DNA of 51,410 nucleotides. It comes from Welwitschia mirabilis (lineage: Eukaryota > Gnetophyta > Gnetopsida > Welwitschiales). Below the pieces are notes generated by a model that saw only the letters and a program-made list of their open reading frames with translations, was not told the DNA's origin and ran no database searches. Shown in pieces: positions 33,951 through 43,704 of this stretch; positions within the stretch are counted from its first letter, which is position 1; every line of letters begins with the position of its first letter. The stretch is taken from the NCBI GenBank assembly GCA_051453625.1, contig JBOZIK010000001.1, positions 92,228,102-92,279,511 on the forward strand. Direction: 5' to 3'. The position numbers were made by a program, and so were the translations under genes.

Positions 33951-34700
33951 CCCCCCTGATACATTTTTTGCCTAAAGAATGGATTCTTAACTTGTTCTAA
34001 TTAATGTAAAAACTTGTAGCTGCTACAAAAAGGTTTATAGAGTTTTTGATAGCTTTTGCTTACTAACATGAAGCCCTGGTTATAATGATGATGTCAACTA
34101 CATAATGATTGTTAATAAAGTTTTGACCTTCAATTCTAATTCCTAATAACTCCATTTCTTCTTAAAAAACTTGTAAAATATTCATCACAAAGAGAAAAAA
34201 GTATGGGGATATGGGGTCCTCTTGTCTTAGACCTCTGTCTACTAAAAAGAAATTTGATCTATGATTTTTTATCTTCACACTAAATTTAGCTGAGACCTAA
34301 TAATATCTTTTTAAAAACTAGTTTTCTAAGGATACATCCTAATGCTTGCCAACTAATTGAATCATAAGCTTTAGCGATATCCAACTTAGCAATAAGAAGA
34401 GGAAATTTATATTCTTTAACAAAATAAATAATCTCATAAGTTAAGAGAATTTGGTCTTGGATATACCTAAATTAGATGAAGTTGGTATAGTTCTCTAAAA
34501 TTACATTAGAAAGTAGGAGGATAATATAGCCAACCATGATTTTTATGAAAATTCTATAAAGAACATTACAAATACCTAGAGGCCTGAAATCCTCTGGTTT
34601 GCTAGCATCCCTTTTCTTAGAGATAAGGACCACTCTAGTTTTATTTATTTTCCTAGGGACTCACTTATTGTAAAAAACCTCTTGCATCACATCCTAAAGG
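33950..34700 (-). pseudogene. LINE C reverse transcriptase
   Basis: The minus-strand reading gives FRPLGICNVLYRIFIKI (34560-34600), VRYIQDQILLTYEIIYF-like (34420-34480, broken), KLDIAKAYDSISW (34352-34390; motif A with its catalytic Asp) and DRGLRQEDPISPYFF (34205-34250; motif B). The active-site loop reads HYVVDIII near 34085-34108, where YADD is normal; the first of the two essential Asp residues is now Val. Codons are split by a few stops, but this is the clearest LINE RT in the window. Confidence 0.85.
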
Positions 34701-35329
34701 TTATCCCCTAATATGGAAAAATGGGATTTAAAAAATTTAAGTGGCCATTCATTAGGTCTAGATCCTTTATTATTCTTCATGAATCTTATAGTAGTCAAGA
34801 CCCCCTCTTTACTTAGGGGTTTAGCCAACATAGAATTATCTTCACTTAAGAGTTTCTTATTTTCTGGAAATGGGAAGAGGGTAATATTGTCCCATTTTTA
34901 GATTTTCATGAGCTGGACCTATAGTTATTTGGCTATATCCTCTTCATTTTCTATTATTTGATCTCTGATGGATAGCCTTCTAATCCTATTATTGGATTTG
35001 TGCTAGTTATCCTATTAGAAGAAAAACTTTGTATATTTATCACCCTCTTTTAGCCATTTAATCCTTGAGCATTCTCTTTAGTAATTCTCTTCATCAGTGT
35101 TGATTTCTTAGAGTTTCATTAGACACTTATATTCTCTATTCTATAAGTTATCCTGTTTATCTCCTCCTCTTACTTAGTCTAAATTTTATTTCCCCTTAAG
35201 CTCCGCTTTTGACTCAAGCCTCTTTATATTTTTTCTTTTTTAATATCGTATGGGATTTCAAGGTATTGAGGCCCTATACAAAAATTTTATGAGTTAAGTC
35301 CCATCATGCTAAATCCATATTTTTTCTAG

Positions 35330-36070
35330 TAGCGTTCTAGTTTTTATCTGATTAATCTTGTAATGTTCCATGAGAAATGGGATTTTTTAGAGCAAAATTT
35401 CCCCACTTTGAGTTTGATAGGATAGTGGTTCAGATCAACCATGTTCAAACCACAGGCTTTAATTAGAAGTTTAGCTAAATCCTTCCTTGCAAGAATTTGA
35501 TCAATTTTAAACAGCATTAGATCAGTACCTACTCTTCTATTAAATCAAGTATACTTATAACTAATAAAGGGGATGTCTATGAGAGAGTTCCTTGCTAAAA
35601 AGTCCTTTAAGATTGAGGCTCCTCTGGAATTCTATTTATTACCCCTATATTTTTTTCAACAATGAAGACATTGATTGAAATTACCCAATATGAGTCATTT
35701 AGATTTATCTAATACTAACATATGAACTTCTTCTAAAATAGAGGCCTTATCTTAATTATTTTAGAGGCTATAAATATTTGTGATAGTTTAACCTACTTTT
35801 TTAAAAATATTATGATGTAGTTCTTGCTGCTATGGATCAGATCTACCTATTTTTTTGTAGAGATCATGAGGCTTCCAAAAGTACCTTGAGCTCTAAACAT
35901 AAAGAAAGTTCATTACTAACTTAAACTTACTTTTCCCATACTATTTTTTATTTTTATTTCTTGTAAAAAGACTAAATCAATATTTAACTAACCAATAATT
36001 TTCTTAGGGTCTTTTTCTTATAGGAGAATCCTAATCCATGCAATTTCATGTAAGAAAATTCATTAGGGGT
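35330..36070 (-). pseudogene. LINE C endonuclease (APE-type)
   Basis: N-terminal domain of ORF2, which nicks target DNA. On the minus strand: a WNCMGL-like start near 36030 (broken), KKKTLRK, then LVFLQEIKIK near 35950, which holds the catalytic Glu. TNIYS follows near 35770, then LILGNFNQC near 35680, where the catalytic G-D-F-N is now G-N-F-N. LNHYPIKLKVG lies near 35410-35440, corresponding to the S-D-H motif with Ser-Asp replaced. Three catalytic positions can be located and two of them are altered. Confidence 0.7.
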
Positions 36071-36099
36071 GTTTTCACCCCTTTCTAGGTGCTTAACCT

Positions 36100-37356
36100 T
36101 TTCTTAGAGTATCTTTAATGATGGCTTAGAAACTAGTAGCCACATTCTCTATTATTTCTCATTCTTGAAGTGTTCCATTATTGGACCTTCCCTTCGTTTG
36201 AGTTTCCACCTCATTAGGTTCTTTACTATTTGGGATTATTGGGTATTTTCTTCTTCCACAAGGGATTGAAAGGGATTATACTCCATCTCTTGCGCTTCTT
36301 TTTTCTTGTTGTCCTTAGTTTCCTTAGAAAAAATAGTATTACTTTTCTCATATATTCCTTCCTTTATTAATGTTTGCATATGCTCTGATTGTATCTGGTC
36401 TTTTCACAAAAAGTACATATTTCCTTTGGTCTTTTCTCAATGTTAATAAGTCATTTTCTACATTCTTCTCTTAAATGTCTAAATATACAATAACGTAAAC
36501 ATTTCTTTCTAGGAGCGGCACATCCCCAAAAAAGATGTTCTGATTTTCCACAAACTATACAAGGAACCAGAAGGTTCGCATAAGTAACATCAAGCTTATA
36601 AATCCTCCATTTATATCTAAATTTTATGGATTAAATCTCCTTTATATTCTCTAAGCTTATCCAAATGCAAAATCTAGTCAACACTAGTCTTGTTTATTTT
36701 ATAGTAATCCTATCAAGTTTGATGAGTTTACTAAATGAATCTGCCATTTTCCTTAAGAGATTTTCATCCCAAAACTCTAATAAGGACCTATGGATATGGG
36801 TCTAAATTAATAACCTCTTAAACAGGTTTAGGTTTGTTTGCATCCCCAACATCTATTTAGCTATAGCAAAAACTCAAATCCCAAAGAAATAAAGTTCTTT
36901 TGTAATTATTTCATCCTAATCTCATTCATTATCTAATTAAAATAATACTAATCCTTTTAGCATAGTAATAATATTAACTTTACTTACTCCTATCCATTTA
37001 GTAGCCACTCATTTACAGATCTAATCTAGCCTAGGCCTAGGCCTAAATGAAATAGACTTTTTAATTAGACTATATCTAAGTTTCTTCTCAACCTCACAGC
37101 ATACATCTTCATTAATATCCAAGACTAGGAATTTCTCTCCCTTGGAGAATTAAGTCTTCTCTATGTTAAGGCTAAACCCCTTGAAAAAATCCCTAAAAGT
37201 GGATTAGAACTGAGAATCAGAAATATTTCATAACTTACCTATTAAAGAACTATCTGGCTACTAAAATTACCCTTGCACTTCATGGTCAAGGACTAAAACC
37301 TCCCCCGCTAATCTGCAGCCCTCTAAACCTTGCTCCCTCTTGCCCTCCAGATCCAT
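36100..37356 (-). pseudogene. LINE C ORF1: DUF4283-like domain plus three CCHC-type knuckles
   Basis: ORF1 proteins of plant LINEs coat the element RNA. The start Met is at 37354-37356, 45 bases from the insertion end, and reads MDLEGKREQGLEG. A DUF4283-type domain is visible as WIGVSKVNIITMLKGLVLF and, further on, SLLEFWDENLLRKMADSF (near 36740). Three 14-residue knuckles then follow in one frame. The first, at 36520-36561 (CIVCGKSEHLFWGC), is a perfect C-x2-C-x4-H-x4-C. The second, at 36460-36501, has Tyr at the second Cys position. The third, at 36376-36417, has Tyr for His. A stop separates the second and third. The C-terminal part is Lys/Glu-rich. Confidence 0.75.
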
Positions 37357-37401
37357 TAAACCCTAGCAGAGCTTAAAAATCTTAACAGAGCTTCCATCAG
37401 A

Positions 37402-37418
37402 TTTAATTAGTATCTATC
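37402..37418. repeat. LINE C target-site duplication, 5' copy
   Basis: TTTAATTAGTATCTATC, identical to 31399-31415. Confidence 0.85.
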
Positions 37419-37680
37419 TTATTTTTAAATTATTAACATAATTTTATTAAATAAATTTCCTATAATAATGATAATTAGTATAGATTTTTAGAAATATCAT
37501 AACTATAAAATAAATTATGCTAATTTTTGTTATACTAAATTCATAATAAGATTTATAGGAGTTAACTTTATCAATTTTTGAATTTATATAAATATATTTT
37601 TTAAGATCATATTTCTAGTGTAAAATTTTTATAAACTTTTAAATTTATTAAAATACTACATTAATTTTTATGAGTGTATA
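37402..37680 (+). repeat. Dispersed repeat R1, copy 2, right part
   Basis: Colinear with 8190-8310 and then 8503-8640 of R1 copy 1, across the SINE-like insertion of that copy. It includes an AAATAAATTATGCTAATTTTT stretch matching 8511-8531. Confidence 0.7.
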
Positions 37681-37811
37681 TGCTTAGAATAGGACTTGGA
37701 GATGAATTGAGAATTTGGAAAAGTAACAAGGCAGGAAGAGCTATAGGTAGGTAGCCTAAGGCTACTTAGAAGAGGGTATAATGCATAGAGGAAGAATGTG
37801 GACTTTTGGAA
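37681..37811. other. Short less AT-rich segment next to the copia insertion
   Basis: Purine-rich sequence that probably continues at 45248 (TTCTTTATTAGTAGC) on the far side of the copia element. No gene is recognised. Confidence 0.4.
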
Positions 37812-37816
37812 TGGGA
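37812..37816. repeat. Copia target-site duplication, left
   Basis: TGGGA directly before the 5' LTR, identical to 45243-45247. Confidence 0.9.
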
Positions 37817-39314
37817 TGTTCGATTATGTTTTTCCAATTAATATCAAACTAATATTTTCTATGTAGCAAATTTTGTGTATCTTATGCATAAGATGTTAAA
37901 TTACTTGCAGGTCAAAAGATGGAACCAAAATCATCAATTTTTGAGTACTAGAAACCTATCAGTTCTTTTACCCTCTTGAGGGGTTGACCAGCTTTTTTAT
38001 TAGGTCGACCAGACCTGTAACCTTGAGAACCAGTGTCCTTGAACTTAATGGCAAAAGGTCGACTAGACCTTTATAGGGTCAATCGGATTTGAAGACTTGA
38101 TAAATAGTATCCCTAGACTAAATGACAAGGGATCGACTGAACCTATGATGGTGTTAATTAGATCTATGAACTAAGAAATAGTACTCTAAACTAATTATTA
38201 AGAGATTCACTAGACCTATGAGGGGAGCGGCTAGACCTAAGAACTGTGTAACTGATACACCTGATCCAATCATTATGGAGTTGACCAAACACCTAAAGGG
38301 AATGATCAAACCTAATGCTAAAAACTATAAATAATTTTATCAGGAGGAGAGGATGATCAGATAATGTAGTAGGTGACCATACTAGGATTGACTAGACAAG
38401 AATTCATAAGAACTTATAATGACTAAAATTCTCACTTGGAAGACCTGTGTAGGTCACAACACCATATGGGGTAGACTGGACTTTTGAGGGGTTAACTAGA
38501 TGAAACAAAAGTAAAAATTTTCTAATCATTATGTATCTGTTATGTAGCCATTTTTTAGCCATTAGAAGTGCATTTTAAATGTAATAAATCTAAAAGCCTT
38601 CTAATATAAATAGCTAAAACATAGATGATCAAAGAATCTTTTAAAATAATCTTTATTTGATGAATCTATTAGATCTGAAGGATCAAGCATTGTAATCTTA
38701 TAACTTTCACTATTGTATCTTATCATCTATATTTTAAATCAAAAAAGATCTACCATTAATATCATCTATAAATTCAAATTTAGATTAAGAGCTTCATTTA
38801 TTTTATATTTATAGGAGTAGAGCTCCATCAAATCTATTAAATTAAGAACGAGTGATATTCGTGCTTTATAGGCATCATTACATCACTACTTTGCTTTGTA
38901 AAAGGTTGAGACTAAGACTTAAAAAGTCCATTTAAAGGTTAAGACTAGGCATTGAAAAGTCTATTCAAAAGTTTATACTAAGCCTAGAAAAGTCCATTTG
39001 TAAAGGTTATAGGTAAACCTAGAATACTTATTGGAGTAATGAAGATCCAAGACCTAGCTTGAGGATAAGCTAATCGTCGAGAGTGGAGTAAGGGATTTTT
39101 TTGAACTGCTATAAATTAGATGTACATCTATTCAGTATTTTTGTGCTTTCACTCATTATTTCTTTATTCCTATTATTTTTCTATTTCATATAAATTTTGG
39201 ATTATTTAATTATTGTATGCAACTTTTATTTAAGATTAGATTCTTTTAGAATATTGAGTTGCATTTTTTTTAAAGAACCTATTCATCCTTCCTTTAGGGT
39301 TCTTGATCCTATCA
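37817..39314 (+). repeat. 5' LTR of the copia element
   Basis: Begins TGTTCGATTATG and ends CTTGATCCTATCA. It is colinear with 43705-45242. It contains many GGTCGACYAGACC-like palindromic units between about 37980 and 38510, and a direct-repeat region of AAGGTT-AGACTAAG-CC units at 38900-39020. Confidence 0.9.
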
Positions 39315-39315
39315 T

Positions 39316-39329
39316 TTGGTATTAAAGTT
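39316..39329 (+). promoter_or_regulatory. Primer-binding site of the copia element
   Basis: TTGGTATTAAAGTT just after the LTR. It matches the TGGTATCAGAGC-type iMet site with C-to-T and G-to-A changes. Confidence 0.75.
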
Positions 39330-39545
39330 AAGTTGAGTATTTTTTAGATTTTAATCAATTTTAACCTTAGAAACCTAAAATGAGTAATCTATCTAATGGT
39401 TTTTCCACTGGTCGTCTACCTATATTTGATGGATCAAACTATCCTTATTGAAAAGCTAGGATGAAGAATTTTTCTTAAATCCTTAGATGCTAACATAGAG
39501 GAAGTCATCTACAAATGTTACACTATGCCTATGTTAACCCAAACT

Positions 39546-39555
39546 NNNNNNNNNN
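39546..39555. other. Assembly gap (10 N)
   Basis: Ten unknown bases in gag. Confidence 0.99.
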
Positions 39556-39857
39556 AGCAACACTATCTTAGTTTCCAAAACTCGAGACCAATGAACTATC
39601 ATTAACAAGTTAAAAGCTATCATAGATGCCCATGCCCTTAATGCCATATTTTTTGCAGTTTATGCAGATGAGTTTAAGTGCATAGTAAATTATAATCATA
39701 ATAAAAAATCTTGGGATATTCTTGAAGTAGCACATGAAAGGACCTCAACTGTAAAATAAGCTAAACTTTAAATGCTTATTTCAAAACTTAAAGATATCTG
39801 TATGAATGAAGAAGAGACATTGCAAGAACTTTTTGTTAGATTCACTGATGTAGTAAA

Positions 39858-39957
39858 NNNNNNNNNNNNNNNNNNNNNNNNNNNNNNNNNNNNNNNNNNN
39901 NNNNNNNNNNNNNNNNNNNNNNNNNNNNNNNNNNNNNNNNNNNNNNNNNNNNNNNNN
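39858..39957. other. Assembly gap (100 N) flanked by a duplicated 57-base sequence
   Basis: 39801-39857 recurs at 39958-40014 with two mismatches. See findings: probably overlapping contig ends that were not merged. Confidence 0.99.
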
Positions 39958-40222
39958 ATGAATGAAGAAGAGACATTGCAAGAAATTTTTGTTAGATTCA
40001 CTTATGTAGTAAACTCTATGACAAGCCTTATAGAATGATTAGAGAAATAAAAAGTGATAAGAAAAGTCTTGAGATCCCTACCCAAGAGATTTGAACCACA
40101 TGTCACAGCCATCAAAGAAAGAAAGAACATAAATGCCATAGCATTAGAAGAACTTCAAGGTAATCTGCAAACCTATGAGCTTAAATTTCTTAAGGATAAT
40201 AAGAAAGGTATTGCTTTAAAAT

Positions 40223-40322
40223 NNNNNNNNNNNNNNNNNNNNNNNNNNNNNNNNNNNNNNNNNNNNNNNNNNNNNNNNNNNNNNNNNNNNNNNNNNNNNN
40301 NNNNNNNNNNNNNNNNNNNNNN
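40223..40322. other. Assembly gap (100 N)
   Basis: Default-sized gap within gag. Confidence 0.99.
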
Positions 40323-41059
40323 TATGAAAGAAGACTATAGATCTAAAACATTAGATGAAAACTTTTGAATAATGATGAAATGGCTCTTCTTATCATAAGG
40401 TTTAAAAAATTTCTTTATAAGGAGAAAAAGGAAGGAGAATCAAGTATAAATGCAAAAAGAAGTCATCTAAAACATAGAAAGGAGCAAGAAAATGGTAAAG
40501 AGATCAAATGATACTCATACAAAGGATTTGGTCATATGGTAAATGAGTGTCCCGAGATAATAAGAAATCAAAGAATTCCTCTTTTTATTACCACATGAAA
40601 CAATGAAGATGATGATGATAATGATGATGATGATGATGAAAGTTACTCAGATCAAGAATCAAACAGAGGTAAAAGGCTATCTTTTATGGCTTTTAGACCA
40701 TCACTCAAAGATGTTCCTAGCACATTAGAGCCTGATGATTTGGACATGATCAATGAAGAAGAGGAGAAGTTAGAAGATACATGTTAGGAGTTGTATGAGG
40801 AATGTGAAAAGATAGCTAAAAGGATAAATGATTTAAATAGAGTAGTGAAGACTATCATCAAAGAAAAGAAGGAATTGGAAGAGAAATATAAGATGCTAAA
40901 ATCTGTTAACACCAGACTAATTTCTTAAGTAAAAGATTTTTCTTTTTTATAAATAAATTCTCTGGTAGTTCTTCTAAATTATAATAAATGCTTAGAGTAT
41001 AAAAACCTAATGCAGACAGATCAGGTATTGACTTTAGTTTGCAAAAATCTCAAGAATAA

Positions 41060-41640
41060 GTAAACTGGAAGAGTAAGTATGCTTCTAAACTTTCATGTAA
41101 TTTTTGTGGTAAATTTCGTCATTTAAATCTTTTTTGCAAAATTAGATAATTAATGATTTTTTTAGACATTCCAAGTACTTTACCTTTTAAATTTATTCCT
41201 AAGAAAAGTATATCACCTAAGTCTAATAAGACTAAGTATGTTATAACTAATAATCTCTAAAGTTTTCTAACATAGATAGCTCTTAGAGGACCAAGTACAA
41301 ATATTTTATATCTAAATAGTGGATACTTAAGGCATATGTCAAGAGATAAATCATGCTTTCAATACTTAAGAAGTACAAATATATGTACAGGATGCATCAA
41401 GAAAGGTAAGTTGTCTAAACTTGATAATGTGCTTTATATACATGGATTAAAACATAATTTATTAAGTATTAGTCAATTATATAACAAAGGTTATAAAGTA
41501 ATCTTTAAAAAATTGAAATAAGAAGTTGTAGATGAGAAAACAAATGCTTTTATCTTTACTGTGAAATGAGTAGATAATATTTATAAAATAGATACCCATT
41601 TGATCAATTAGTTATTTTATATAAACTATAACATACTAAA
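41060..41640 (+). pseudogene. Copia second knuckle, protease remnant and gag-pre-integrase domain
   Basis: An intact C-x2-C-x4-H-x4-C knuckle lies at 41096-41137 (CNFCGKFRHLNLFC). The protease active-site region follows at about 41307-41340 as LYLNSGYLRHMS, where plant copia proteases have D-S-G: the catalytic Asp is now Asn. An open stretch at 41336-41521 covers the gag-pre-integrase zinc domain, with NVLYIHGLKHNLLSISQL. The reading fades out after NIYKIDTHL near 41615, just before the H-R-x-G-H zinc motif of integrase would be expected. Integrase, RT and RNase H never appear. Confidence 0.8.
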
Positions 41641-42093
41641 AGGAAATGTTAGCCTAAACATTCCATATCTATAATTTAATTATTAATGATGAAAATAAAC
41701 TTGGGGTTCAGTCATCATCTTTTGGCTGATCATAGGGTACTCGACCAGATCTATGATTCGATTAACCAGATGTGGTCATTCAACTAGCCTGAAAGCCTGG
41801 TCACTAGGACTCCTTCTAGTACTGTAGATCCACATCTTAATGAGTCAACCAAAATCTTGAGTAGTTGACCAAACCTGATGGATCACAGTGCAGAAGTACC
41901 ATTAGTGAACCCGATTTATTTCTTTATTTTACTTCATTTCACATAGTCTATAAAAGAAATAGGATTCTAAATTAATTTCTTTATATTATATCCTTCTCTA
42001 TATCTCAGATCTAGAGCTTTTTCTTCAAGATCCAAAGCTTTATTCTTAGATCTAGTATTTTTCTCTTAGTTTTATTACTTGCAAGTCCTTGAA
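41640..42093 (+). promoter_or_regulatory. LTR-like GTCGAC-rich segment and TATA-like box ahead of the extra ORF
   Basis: 41735-41890 carries the same ACTCGACCAGA / TTGACCAAACC-type units as the LTRs. They are followed by CTATAAAAGAAATAGG at 41948-41963 and a pyrimidine-rich leader to the ATG at 42094. The layout repeats that of the LTR promoter region, so an internal promoter for the extra ORF is plausible. It is inferred from layout only. Confidence 0.45.
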
Positions 42094-43140
42094 ATGGCTA
42101 AATCTCATCCAGAAGAAGAATAAAAGAAGCTTCTTTAAGGGGTCCAGCTATTTTTACCAAGGGATACTTGAGGAGGACATTGATAAGTTCCTAGAGAAGT
42201 TTGAGAAGACATCAGTATGCCAGGAGCAATTAGTAGTCACTTTAAAGCTTAAAGAGCTCAAAAAAATTATTCAACTCCTTAAAAATCAAAATCTTGATTA
42301 CTTTTTAGATGTTTCTGGCTCTTCTTATCCTTTTCTCACATAGATGTTTTACTGTAATGCTTCTTATGATTATAACTCTAAAACCCTTGAAATCCTCATT
42401 TTGGAGAAGTGGCTAAGAGTAATAGTCAATCTCATTTCTAAGCTAACCAATCTTCTAAGAGGTAACTATGAAGTGTTTTAGCCTCATTAAGACATCATTG
42501 AAGACAATCCTATTGTTACCAAGGATATTTATGGTAAGGTATATTTTTGGAAGCACGCCCTTTCTACTTCTTTATTGACTCTAAAATATTATTTTCTCCA
42601 CTTGATTTTTACTTATAACTTCTTATCTTTAGTTAAACATCGTGATGAGGCCTTCTGATATAGAGCCTATCTGATGTATTTAGTATGGACTAAGCATTCT
42701 ATCAATGCTCTTACTATAATACTAAAGAATATAGTCTCATAGCTGGAGTACCATAAAACTAGGGCTTTATCCTACTCTATGCTTATCACAAGCATATACC
42801 ATTTTTTTATGTTACTTTTCATCCAAAACTAGAGGCCCTCTGGCCTATGGAATTCATTAGGCATGCAACCTTATCCCACATGTACATCTTTACTTCATCT
42901 AAGAAATCCTCAAAGTCTTCTTCTCTAAATAAAGCCTCTCCTGATAAGACCCTTTCGTATCTAAGATGGATTAATTTTTATGCTAGATATATGAAGGAAG
43001 AACTCATAGCAGCTAATTATAATATTGTTGACACATCAGTAAAGGCTACAAGCTTAGCTTGCATAGGAGGTAACGAAGAAGATTCAAAGGAAAACTTTAA
43101 AGAACAANNNNNNNNNNAGGAGGAGGATGAGTCTGATTAA
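42094..43140 (+). pseudogene. Accessory ORF of the copia element (plant transposon protein-like)
   Basis: The ATG at 42094 opens MAKSHPEEE. The reading shifts frame within the first 30 codons and then continues through FLEKFEKTSVCQEQLVV, a YCNASYDYNSKTLEIL segment, VFQPH-like DIIEDNPIVTKDIYGKV, LSTSLLTLKYYFLHLIFTYN, YRAYLMYLVWTKHS and LSYSMLITSIYHFF. It ends in an acidic tail, EEDESD, and a stop at 43138-43140. This pattern matches the extra proteins of unknown function found in some plant retroelements and grouped as 'putative plant transposon protein' (I believe PF20167). Several former Gln/Trp codons are stops, and ten bases are unknown at 43108. Confidence 0.65.
43108..43117. other. Assembly gap (10 N)
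   Basis: Within the acidic tail of the accessory ORF. Confidence 0.99.
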
Positions 43141-43196
43141 AATATTTAGATTATATTTTGCTTTGTATTTCTATTCTTTCCTTTGTTATTAATGTC

Positions 43197-43208
43197 AAAA
43201 GGGGGATA
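43197..43208 (+). promoter_or_regulatory. Internal polypurine-tract-like site
   Basis: AAAAGGGGGATA preceded by TTAATGTC, close to the 3' polypurine tract context (TCAATGTTAAAAGGG). It may be a second plus-strand priming site or a duplicated tract. Confidence 0.5.
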
Positions 43209-43690
43209 ATTGGTTGTCTATTTTTCATTTTATTTCAGATGTATGCTCTTGATGAGGACTTCTAGTTTGTAATGTTGCATGTTCACTTTGTAATATTTGC
43301 TTATGTCTAATAAAATGCATGCTTCATTTGGTATCTCAAATCTATTTGTCCTTTTCAAATCATATATGCTCAATATGTTTTTCTTTTAGTATCATATGTG
43401 CTTAACTTGCAAATTTTAAAGTCTTCTAACATTTAAAATAAATTATAATTTATGACATCTGATTACAATGTTAAATAAGTTTATATGATCACATTATGCT
43501 TATCATAAAGTTGTGCCTTTTAAACTTTCAAATATGCATATTAAATTATTTTACTTAAAGCATAAAATTTAATTGTTCAAAATTTCTTAACTTGGGTCAA
43601 AAGAATTATTATTTATAATAGGCGTTTTGTAAGAAAGTGTTTTTTTAAAGTTCTAATTTTTCACAACTAAGTATTATTTGCCATCAATGT
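43209..43690. other. Noncoding 3' internal region of the copia element
   Basis: AT-rich, between the two polypurine-like tracts. No ORF is supported. Confidence 0.5.
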
Positions 43691-43691
43691 T

Positions 43692-43701
43692 AAAAGGGAA
43701 A
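43692..43701 (+). promoter_or_regulatory. Polypurine tract of the copia element
   Basis: AAAAGGGAAA, three bases before the 3' LTR. Confidence 0.7.
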
Positions 43702-43704
43702 TAT

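Larger units (their letters stand above)
31416..37401 (-). mobile_element. LINE C, full-length but decayed plant LINE with a J-domain fragment in its 3' part
   Basis: A 5986-base insertion in repeat R1, bounded by identical 17-base direct repeats. Read on minus: a 45-base leader, ORF1 (start Met at 37356), ORF2 with endonuclease, RT and C-terminal region, a further ~1-kb segment containing a J-domain coding fragment, and an A-rich end (CCTCAAAAAAT). The corresponding site in R1 copy 1 (near 8191-8207) is uninterrupted. ORF order, full-length 5' end and the long target duplication all fit target-primed reverse transcription. Stops in all domains show that it is inactive. Confidence 0.85.
39380..40930 (+). 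pseudogene. Copia gag (broken; two gaps)
   Basis: The start Met is at 39380. The first residues read MSNLSNGFSTGRLPIFDGSN, then a former Trp-x-x-R-M block, the usual opening of plant copia gag. Further on come a helical UBN2/gag domain (LISKLKDICMNEEETLQELF at 39774; RSLPKRFEPHVTAIKERKN at 40072) and an acidic Asp tract at 40602-40640. A first zinc knuckle at about 40507-40553 reads YSYKGFGHMVNECPE with both leading Cys lost (one stop, one Tyr). A coiled coil (ELYEECEKIAKRINDLNRVV and onward, 40790-40920) follows. Gag packages the RNA. Gaps lie at 39546, 39858 and 40223. Confidence 0.85.
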
